From positions 3,596,001-3,660,000 of the forward strand of contig JACGCM010002205.1 of NCBI GenBank assembly GCA_014058105.1: a stretch of DNA of 64,000 bases. The letters are read 5' to 3'. The notes below the pieces were generated by a model, which was not told the origin of the DNA, made no database searches, and saw only the letters and a program-made list of their open reading frames with translations. The position numbers and the translations under genes were made by a program. The stretch comes from Kingdonia uniflora. Taxonomy: Eukaryota; Streptophyta; Magnoliopsida; Ranunculales; Circaeasteraceae. Below are positions 55,390 through 64,000 of this stretch, in pieces (position 1 is the first letter of the stretch; each line of letters starts with the position of its first letter).

Positions 55390-57755
55390 TTACTGATTAC
55401 TACCACTGCACGGTGAGTAAGATTAAAGGGTTCAAGTAATTGTAATCGATTAACCCTAATAATGCTTTATTTGATCACTAATTTGAATCTGAAATGTTGT
55501 ATATATTGTATCCCCAATGTTAGGATTACAGTATTATTAGGGTTTATGAATTTGGGGTTATTTGCCTGAAAATAGTGTATGAGTTGCAATTTGGGTTTAA
55601 TTTTTCTGGGATTTAGTGGAAATTTGTTGAATGGTATTAGAAATGGCAGAATTTAGATTAAGATTTTATGAAGATTGGGGGAAATGGTTTAGGGCAGAGA
55701 TAGGGGAAAGAAAAAAAGATTTGATTTCTTTTTTATAATCTGATTGTGTATAGAACAAGTAGGAGGAGAATTGGGCTCTTGATCACATATAATTTTTTAT
55801 ATTTAGATTTTTTTGAGCAAATAGTGAATGTTGTACAGCTATGCTATCAATGGACCTCTGAGGGAAATTGTAATACATAGTATTTTAGCTTCGCCGTAGT
55901 CCAATAGATATTTTCTTCTAGGGGTTTGTGTAGTAGTTTGAATGCGATCAGCAGAAGCTATTTTTCTCTTCATGGATTTAAAGGATGCAGGGCCAAGAGC
56001 TTGTGGGAAGTGTTCTGAATTTTTTTCATGTGGAAATTGATTTCACATGGGTGATCTTTTTCCTAGGGAATGATGAAGACGAGTGCTTGTCAATCTAGTT
56101 CTTATTTAACTTAAGGCAAACAATTGCAATGAGCTAGGACAAAGTTATCAAGAAAAGTTGATGCGTCGGAGTAGACAGATGACTGAGTACCAATATTAGA
56201 AAAGGAACAACCAAGGACAATGAAGTTCCATAATCCGCCTCTAGGGTGATATGGAACCTGTAAATTCGGGGTTACCTTTTGCTATCCATTGCTGTATTTT
56301 TTTGTCCACTCGTTCTCTTGCATAACCCAAGATCTTTTTACTCCATTGGGGAAAAAATGACCATTCAAGCTACCTGAATCTTCTTAAGAGTTGAACTTCA
56401 TGTGGTCATAAACATTTCTATGAATTAGAATAGATGATTTTGTTAGGAAGAGGCAGTGTTTTTAAATCTTCTTTAATTTCTTGAATCCAAGTTTTTCCTA
56501 GTGGATTTGATGTGAAGGATTAAATTTGGCTTTGTAGGTCGATATCAGTAGTTAACCAGTAGAATGATAAAATTAAGTAATGGTATATGGCAACTACCCC
56601 ACCCAAATAGAAGGGGACAGTAGGGGGGATATACAAAGAGTGACTCAAAGGATATGTCAAAACAGGTACCTCTCAGAAATGGGCACCTAAAAATCGGGTG
56701 ATACCTTGAAGATTGCAACACAAAGTTATGGTAGCGGATTTGGATTGAAACTGAGAAGCACCGCCAGTGTAAAATTCCTAGAGTTCCTAGAGTAATACAC
56801 TAATACTTGATCTTTTTATCTTTCGAAGGTACAAATGGGCATATTTGTGTGTGTGTGTACCCTTATGTATGTGCGCGTGTGTGTTTTTGAAGTTGGTAAT
56901 TTAGAAGATTAAAGGATAGTATAGTCCATGCGACGGGTATAGGCTCCATTGGTACTACGTTCTGCATTCATTTGATCACAATGGTCTAGAAAGCCGTATA
57001 CTGGTTATGAGATGATGGCGGAGGCCTGTGAATGAAGGTAGTGAGATGTTCCACATATAAATATGTTCATTGATTAAATCAGCCTCAGATTTTGGTAGGT
57101 TTTGGGATAAAGGTGTGATTTGAGCGCGATCAGGATTGTGGTTTGTTAGTCCGAATCATTTGATCACTTTGACTGAGGCAAAACTGACATTGGTGACGAG
57201 ATATGTATATGATTTTGGGAAGCCAGTGGGTAGCGTGGGTAGGGGTACTAAAGTGACAGAGTTTTCCCGGACAAGAAGAGGTCTTTGACTCTCCAAATTT
57301 GTGATATTAGAGGCATCCTATTTCTGTTGTGCAAAGATTACATGTCTCCAAATTTAAGCTGTTTGTGGCGAGTTAGGAGTCACTTTTTTGTTTGTTTGAA
57401 GTGGTTGTTTTGGGGAGTTAAATCCAGAGTTATGCTTTGTTGTGTTTGTTTATATATATAAAGCACAATGGGGTATACACATTTTACCTTGGATATTTTT
57501 CAGCCGCCCATTATTTTCTCTCACTAAGATTATGAATCAATTGAAACAATTTCGTACTACAATGAGTTCGAGGATATTAGCAGGCCAGATTGACTTTCTT
57601 TCACTAGAACAACACATTTCAACCTTGATATTTCCTGCCGTCCAAAACATTCTCTCACAAAGATAAAATGTAATTCGAGAAAAATTACTACTGCAGTACA
57701 TGCCTCGATGATGGATACCAAGGTCTTTGACTCTCCAAATTTGTGATATTAGAGG
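55390..57755. other. Non-coding region, nothing recognised
   Basis: AT-rich. It contains a GT microsatellite near 56843-56890, a 130-bp spaced direct repeat (57485-57535 against 57615-57665) and a 36-bp direct repeat, 'tctttgactctccaaatttg' and onward, at 57283 and 57723 that ends exactly at the next LTR. No gene seen. Confidence 0.4.
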
Positions 57756-58363
57756 TGTAATAGCCTAATTATGTAAGCTCGAAATGGCTCGGAATTAGTT
57801 TTTACACCAATATTCATGTGACAAAAACTAATGTAAGGTAAGAAATGATACATGTGATTTAGCGTGGAAAACCTCTGAATAGATAAAAAACCACAACCTC
57901 AGGTTGAAGGTTTTAGTAACAATGACTTTTATTGTTGGCTGATATCTTATTACAAGTGATTTTTTGAACTAGAAATACTTAATCTTGTAAATAATAATTT
58001 TGGTGTTTGAGAATCTAAAAAATATAGTTTTCTTAGTGATTTCTCGTATATTTTTCTGTTCTTTGCCTCTTCTGAATTTTATTTTTTATAGGTATTGTCT
58101 GCAGTTCTTTATCTGTTGAAGCACGTTCTCCGAACAATGTAGTACGTGGCGGTTGACTGAGTAATTGTTGAGTTCGTGAGAGAAATGTGTCTTTGACTTG
58201 TTTATACTTTTATGTGGTGCTCGACCCATGTTCTTCATCAGTTCGTGGTGTAGGTGTCAATGTTAATTGTTTATGTAACGTGTAAAATGCGTGGGTCTGA
58301 TATGGAGGTAGTTCGATTTGAAAAGATTTTGAATTGGGTTAGATCGAGGGATAGGTCCATATA
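57756..58363 (-). repeat. LTR copy C of the Tat-like family (3' LTR)
   Basis: 608 bp, plus-strand ends TGTAATAGCC and GGTCCATATA (terminal CA changed). It matches copies A and B block by block. The flanking polypurine tract shows it is a 3' LTR, while A and B are next to PBS sites. Confidence 0.88.
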
Positions 58364-60779
58364 ATCGCCCCCTTGCAACTGAAGTCACGAGTGGCTTTGG
58401 TTGAGATAAAATCTGTGGGTATATGGTTTTTGGAGGTTGAAAAAATGATGTATTAATGTGGATTTGACTGTATGGAAAATATGTATATTTTTTTTTAGGA
58501 TGCTTTAGCATGGAATGATGGTAGAAATATTGATGTATGCCTTGGTGTTTTGAGAGTTTTTTCCGTTTTGGATGATGACTCTTGGGAAAATTACATGCAC
58601 ATTAAATGTTAGGGTTATATAAATAGTACCTGTACCGAGGATTTTAGTAAAGTACGATATTTGTTGTAAAAATTCTCTGGAAGTTTAGATTGACAACGGT
58701 GAAGACCCGGATAATAGTTTATAAAAATAGAATTTAGGCTGAGATGTAAAAGTTTAAGTTGAGATATTGCGGTGACCAGTCCTTGGAGATTCTTACCCCT
58801 GTTCCTGTTCTACTGACGTATCAGGGTTTGTCGAAAAAAGAAGTGGTTGAAGCTGAAAAAGATTTACTGTTTGTGGAGATTTTATTACGTTATCTTAACA
58901 GGCGAGCAACGTTAGATGTGTCTCTGCATCCTTGCGGAGGACAATGTAGATGAGATAGATGTAGGGGTCGGTGTAATTGCGGGGCAGTTTCGCCGATATC
59001 TTGCGTATGATTGGATCCAAAAGTCGGGCCCTCTTCATCTTTACCAACTCTCCGATGGTGGTGGTTATAAAGGAGGCGATAGTGGTAGTGGAGAAGGGAG
59101 ACAGAGATTGGAAGTCGGCTTTTGCACCATTATCGTTTCTTGATTTTAAGATGACCTTTATTTGAAGAGTTGGTTTAAGCATTGACTTTTTCTGTTTTTA
59201 TGTCCAGACTTCCTCCAAACCCAATTTTTGGTCAGAGTAGTATGATGTGAATGAAGAAGGACGTCTGGTAATTTTCAATGCCTGCTCTGCTTTAGAAGAT
59301 TCTTGGAGTGAAACATTATTGAATTCAGATGAACTGAAGAATTTGTTATTTTGGAGTATCTGAAAGACTTGTTATCTGTAAAGTACCTGAAAGACTTATT
59401 ATTTGTAAAATACCTGAAATTTATATTCGAGCTTAATAAAAATTGGTTATTCCAACTTTGTGTTGATATATAAAATAACTCTTGTGATTAAAATTGAACT
59501 ATGAGTAATTCGAAGATTTATGAATAATAGATTAAATGTAACATAGTAATCGAGCTGTAAATATGTGTTTGTAGCATAAAAAATATGTAAGAATTTGTTT
59601 TCAAATTGAATAATTAGAATTATTGGGAGAGATAACTATAGAAGACTTAGAATATATAGAAATTGGAAATTCGAGCTCAGTGGGTTGCTCTGAAATATTG
59701 GATTTGGAAAAAATAAGTTCGAGATGGACTAGGCCGAATTTATTGATGCCGATGTGGGTTGATAAGTTCAAATAATTTTACTCAGATATTAGGGTTTTCT
59801 GTTATGAAAGACAAAATATAAATACGAATTGTGGGGGATTTGAAGTAATTTAGAAAACTATATAAATAGGGAAAATGAGCTTTAAACAGGTAGAAGAAAG
59901 TAGAATGGTGTGGACTCGATCTGAGAGATTCGTTATGCCGCTAAGGGCGGTTGGCGATAAAGATAGCTGAAGTGCGGAACAGATTTTTAGCTTGATAAAT
60001 TATGATGCTGACTTGTCTGTGATCGAGTAGGGTTAGACTGGATGGGTAGGGAACTTGAGTTAGGACATCGCTTCTACGAGGAACTATTTCGGGAAGTGAT
60101 TGTGGAGCTCTCAGCTTAAAAAGAGGCTGTAAGATTAATTGTTGATGAAGAGATCGAGTTGGAAGATGTGAGGATTGTTGGAGGCGAACTGATCAGGTGT
60201 GGCTCACCAGGACATCTGGGATGTTTCAGGTGTAATTATATGTGAGGTAGTGAATTGTATGTGAGGTGTAATTACATCGAATAATTGTCAAAGAAATGTA
60301 ATGAGAATGAAGTTTGAATTTGTCATCTTTTGTTGTAAATGTTGTTTGTGACTATTGTGAAAAATGAATTTGAATTTTTGAATTGTGAGAGTTTTGGAAA
60401 TGACGTCAGCACTTCTACAAGTAGAAGAAGCAAAATAAAAAATAAATAAAAATACAGCTTTTGATTTAGTTTCTGGTATAATTGTAGGGAAAGTTCGATT
60501 GCGTGTAAGTGTTGAGTTATCATGAGTGTGGGGAGGTTAGAGGGAGATTTGGGTAATAAAGATAAAAATATAGTAAAATATAAGGCAGGGGAAAATGATA
60601 GGAAAGTATTTTCACTGACGTATCATATTATATGTGAGGAGGTCTGAAAGTATAGTATCCGATGGGAGGATGGAGTAGTTGTTTAATTTCCAGATTTTCT
60701 TGGAAAATTTGTATCATATTCTCCAAACTCTGATGTGTTTAGAGAGTTTTGTAAAGCCAAAACTCTTGTAGGGGGAAGA
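58364..60779. other. Non-coding region of Tat-like copy C
   Basis: No gene. Short imperfect tandem repeats of 'tctgaaagacttgttat.tgtaaa.tac' occur at 59335-59415. Other text resembles the hypervariable 3' untranslated part of Tat-type elements. Small frames at 58759-59182 lack recognisable motifs. Confidence 0.45.
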
Positions 60780-62163
60780 TGGGGCAATTTTATATAACAT
60801 GCCGGTAGGTAGTTTAAGAGTTGTGTGGTAAGATTTGGGGATGAACATTTCTTTTTGTTGGCTGATTTAGAGGAGAAATTAGAAATAGGGTTAGACGAAT
60901 TGATTTCCTTGGAGTATTATGAGAAAAATGATCAGGGTGATTTGGAAGAGGGTTTTGTGTGTTACTTGTCTCAATTGGAGTACAAGTTGAGTTTGCCCCT
61001 TAACACTCATGCGAAAGGGATTGTGAATATCATTGGGGTATGTCCTGTTCAGTTGAACGGGAACATGTGAGAGGTAATAAATGTCTGTGAGTTTTTGAAT
61101 AAGTTGCGGGAGGAGGATGGGGTTGAGAGGAGGATATTTCCTGAAGATGTCTTGCAGTTTTATGGCATGAAAAGCTATTCTGCAAGTGGAGGTTCATATT
61201 TTTTTGTGAGTTCGATTCGACCTCTTTTCTTCGATTTGAATTCAACAGGTCGAATGTGGAATGATAATTGCGATTTGGGTAAAGGGTGATTGCCTTCAGA
61301 GATGATGAATACCCCATGGAACTTCTGTGTAGAACTGCGAAGCAAAGTAAGTATAATAACGTATATTGTTGAAATGCTAAAATTTAATGTTGCTTTGTTG
61401 ATAATGTGTTGTTTGGCAGGTCTTTCGTCGAAGGTGAAGAAGAAGAAGTCCCTATTAAATATTGTTGCTCAAGAAGGGGTCAAGCTCGAGGCTGTGGTGA
61501 AAGAACTTGGCATTAGTAGAAAAAGTGAGCTAAAAACAGGTTTGAAAAAGTTTAAAAGTCTCAAGCAATGAGGCTAATGACAAATTTTGGTGGTAACAAG
61601 AAGAGAGGAGCTGATGGAGAGAGATAAGTGGTTTTGCCAAAGGCCTCTGGAGTAGATTTTGCGGATGTGTCGGAGTCTACTACGTCGAGCAAGTTAGCTT
61701 TGGCGTTTTCGAAGAAGAGGATATTGAAGCGTGACTCGACCTCTGGTACCACGGGGAGTGGTGAGGTCGATGGAGAGGTGAAGAAGAGAAGGGTAGATCT
61801 TTCTTCTGAACTAATTTGGGTGAAGGTCGTATATAATCGACCTGGTATTGAAGATGAGTTGAAAGCAGTGGAGAAAATGGCGAGACTTGCAGTTCGCAAT
61901 GGTGAGGAGGAGATGAGCAAAATGGTAAGTTTGTTGATTTGAATATCTTATGAACTCTATTTTGTAGTTCGAGCTAAAAAATGTGGTCGATGATTGTGTT
62001 ATTTTTGTAGGCTACGCGTTTGATGAAGGGGATCTGCCTCGGGATGGAGGAGGATAATGTCGAGCCCGAGAAGGGGAAGGCTGAGCTCGAGAAGAAGGTA
62101 GCTTATTTGAAAACTGATTTGGCTAGGGAGGGGAAGCGCAAAGACAGACCAAAAACTTACTAA
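60780..62163 (+). pseudogene. Antisense ORF of the Tat-like element (gypsy-type domain), spliced
   Basis: The plus frame 60825-61290 has FVCYLSQLEYKLSLPLNTHA, KGIVNIIGVCPVQLNGNM, VCEFLNKLREEDGVERRIF and SASGGSYFFVSSIRP. This resembles the PF04195 'putative gypsy type transposon' domain (pattern PL...h.. h..QL.PN.w). It continues through intron-like gaps: donor AAA|GTAAGT at 61349 and acceptor TTGGCAG at 61419; donor ATG|GTAAGT at 61925 and acceptor TTTTGTAG at 62010. Basic text (KVKKKKSLLN) and a Glu/Lys coiled coil (KGKAELEKKVAYLKTDLARE) follow. Two TGA codons (61068, 61287) stand where Trp fits. Such antisense extra ORFs are known in some Tat-lineage elements; their role is not established. 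Confidence 0.5.
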
Positions 62164-62668
62164 CAGTTTAGGGGCAATGGTACTGTAGTAGCATATTCCT
62201 CAGCTTCGACAAGGGTAAGCCAGTACAACATTGTCGAAGACAGTTAACATTGCATAGTCGAAGGCAGACATCATTCAAGAAGATTTCAAAAGTCATCGAC
62301 CTACTAAAAGTAGCTGTTGTGCCTGGTCAAAAAAGAATAGTTAGAGATCCGTGAAGTTCACCCACTACCCTTAAAATAGGAGACTGTTTTTTTTTTTTTG
62401 TAAGCTGCCTGTATCTACTATAAATACAGGCAGATAATAGATTATTCAGATATACAACTTAACTATTTTCTCTTCCTTTACAATCACCTCATAACTTGTA
62501 ATAACTAGCAACCTATTGGATTTTATATCAAAATTTTCCTCGAGGTTGTGGCTTTTCTCAGTTTTTACTGAGTTTTCACGTAAAATCTTATTTGTTTTAG
62601 CTTATTACTGCACTATCTTTGCAAAAAGTATTGGCGAAGATTATCTTTCGGGAAAACACGCCATTACA
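62157..62668 (+). repeat. 5' LTR of the right-edge gypsy element
   Basis: Ends ...CACGCCATTACA before the PBS. It contains a TATA-like ACTATAAATA at 62416-62426 inside a 10-bp inverted repeat (ctgcctgtat / atacaggcag, 62405-62434), preceded by a T13 run. The left boundary is approximate. Confidence 0.6.
62416..62426 (+). promoter_or_regulatory. TATA-like box in LTR, within a stem
   Basis: ACTATAAATA about 250 bp before the PBS is well placed for the LTR promoter. The flanking 10-bp inverted repeat is exact. Confidence 0.55.
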
Positions 62669-62670
62669 AT

Positions 62671-62687
62671 TGGCGTCGTCTATGAGA
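62671..62687 (+). other. Primer binding site, Tat-type
   Basis: TGGCGTCGTCTATGAGA is nearly identical to the PBS next to LTR copy B (TGGCGTCGTCTGTGAGA). I did not assign the tRNA with certainty. Confidence 0.7.
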
Positions 62688-62731
62688 AATACCACATTTT
62701 TCTTTAACACCCCAGATCTAAAAATAATTTG

Positions 62732-64000
62732 ATGACAAATATGAATCTTCGAAGCCATTCCACCACAGTAAGAGACCACAAAATCAATTCGATACCAGAA
62801 ACAGTCAACCTGCACTGTGCAGTGATCGAGCTTCAGAGACAAATGGAGTCTGAAAAAACCCAGAGGTTGGAAGATCAACGCATTCACACTCAAGCTCTTC
62901 AGGTGGAAAGAGACGAAAGAAGGAAAACCTTGGACCAATAGAGTCGGACACATCAGAAGAAGATTGAGAGATTAAGAAGAACTCAAGATCGACTCACAGG
63001 CGTCAAACGTCGCCTCCACAGGCCCGAGGTGATCATCGATCAAGAGCCACCCAAAGAGGCGATCAGCCACGAGAGGACAAATTATAAAGTTCTTGATCCA
63101 GATCCAAAAATCCTGATAGGGCTTCTCGACACTTTGGACTTACATCTTTAGCGTCGATAATTTAGGGATGTCGAGGCATGCGTTATCAAGCAATCCCACC
63201 ACCAAAAAGAAGACGATTTAGAGACCGATTGGGACCAGAAGGATGGAGATTTTGATCTGCAAGTTGCAACTGTGCCAATTCCTCCCCAATAGTTTGTCAC
63301 CTTGGGCGATCTAAACAATAGGATCCAAGCCATAAACTCTTATATTCCAAGCCGAAGGTCTGCACTAACAGAATTGAAACAAATCCCATCTCACCTCATC
63401 TCGAAGTGATGCCCATTCAAGATAATTTCCACATGCCAAAGTTTATCCAGCATGCAGGCCTCACTGACCCGCTCACCCACGCTTGATACTCCAAAGCCAC
63501 AGTTGGATTATACTCTAAACTCGACCACATGCTATGTAGGCTATTCAACATGAGCATGAAGAAGAACCTCTAAGATGGTTCCATACAATCCAAGAAGGCT
63601 CCATCACCACATTCTGCCAGTTACAACGTCTATTCGAGTCTAATTATGCGCACGCTAAAGAGCGAGAGATCACCGTAGATTCCTTGTTCTTCTTCGAGCA
63701 GGGCGCAAAAGAAATCTTGGTAAGCTTTTATAAGCGTTTCTTGCAGGAAAGACGAAAAATTTGGAACTCAGATCCTAAAATTGTCGTTCCAGCATTCACC
63801 TCAGTCCTGCATATCGACTCTAAGGTTCGAGAAGAGCTTACCTTGCACAAACCTAAAACGATGATAAAAATGATTGATATAGTTAATAACTACATAGAAC
63901 TAGTACGATCCAAGAAGGATAACATGAAGAGCTCCTCTGTCATCCATTTTCGGAAAACAGTTTCATCACCACCCCGAAAGTCGACCACTACTGAAACACC
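62732..64000 (+). pseudogene. Gypsy gag, broken, runs off the window
   Basis: Reads MTNMNLRSHSTTVRDHKINS and ELQRQMESEKTQRLEDQRIH, then a stop at 62939. A capsid part follows at 63410 on: MPKFIQHAGLTDPLTHA, EPLRWFHTIQEGSITTFCQL, FESNYAHAKEREITVDSLF and VSFYKRFLQERRKIWN. The motif WF..I..GSI.TF..L...F is that of Retrotrans_gag. Several stops and frame changes occur. Confidence 0.78.

Larger units (their letters stand above)
57756..62156 (-). mobile_element. Tat-like gypsy element, 3' part (copy C)
   Basis: The 3' LTR is 57756-58363 on the minus strand. It is preceded (58364 on, minus) by GCAAGGGGGCGAT, a good polypurine tract. 58440-58690 and 60140-60210 match parts of copy B. A plus-strand (antisense) spliced ORF lies at 60780-62163. 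Beyond 62156 another LTR element begins, so gag and pol of this copy are outside or lost. Confidence 0.65.
62157..64000 (+). mobile_element. Ty3/gypsy element, plus strand, cut by window edge
   Basis: A 5' LTR-like region (about 62157-62668) ends GCCATTACA. It is followed by AT and the PBS TGGCGTCGTCTATGAGA (62671 on). Gag then begins at about 62732. The PBS type is the same as in the Tat-like copies, but the LTR sequence is different, so it is a separate family. The LTR start is uncertain because a clean TG was not found. Confidence 0.7.

Noticed and set aside
1..64000. CRISPR arrays, operons, phage or bacterial defence systems
   Set aside because: Introns, plant TE lineages and plant gene families throughout; the tandem arrays seen lack regular unique spacers.

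Overview
This is nuclear DNA from a plant, most likely a flowering plant. It is AT-rich, has GT-AG introns, and is packed with decayed plant transposon lineages: Ty3/gypsy chromovirus and Tat-like elements, Ty1/copia, L1-type LINEs with a DUF4283-like ORF1, PIF/Harbinger, Mutator, CACTA and MITEs. I cannot name the species. No bacterial gene, operon or CRISPR array is present.

The only gene that looks intact runs on the minus strand from 28008 to 4799. It encodes a 230-aa organellar bL25-type ribosomal protein in three exons (28008-27652, 27564-27435, 5004-4799). Exons 2 and 3 join in frame at a conserved Lys-Lys-Gly-Gly across a GT-AG intron of about 22.4 kb. A 97-aa coiled-coil ORF of unknown function at 55096-55389 is the only other candidate host gene.

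The giant intron is a layered TE deposit. Its left part holds a plus-strand, apparently processed copy of a GH35 beta-galactosidase, cut into five pieces by other insertions. These are a chromovirus (5659-12576, TSD AGCGA, itself hit by an insertion in its 5' LTR), a solo LTR (12850-13660, TSD GTGAC), an unidentified 0.45-kb piece, and a gag-only LTR element (14883-18538, TSD CTCTG). The right part holds an organelle-like tract with a trnA-like relic, a hairpin MITE and LINE relics.

Left of the gene is a PIF/Harbinger element (735-3868) that carries, besides a dead transposase, an ORF with an RNase H1 N-terminal (viroplasmin-type) domain. It sits inside an older repeat, and a second copy of that repeat lies inverted just upstream of the bL25 gene.

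Right of the gene come two MITE-like elements, a copia gag fragment, a nearly complete L1 LINE (minus) with an inverted truncated copy of the same family (plus), and a minus-strand Tat-type gypsy element. That element interrupts a kinesin-14 pseudogene, which also holds a solo LTR. Next are an orphan CACTA end and a second Tat derivative with two tandem-repeat arrays. These are followed by a Mutator element, the 97-aa ORF, and a third Tat fragment whose plus-strand (antisense) spliced ORF resembles the 'putative gypsy type transposon' domain. A plus-strand gypsy element runs off the right edge.

Domain calls and family matches come from reading the translations and from remembered family motifs. 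No database search was run.
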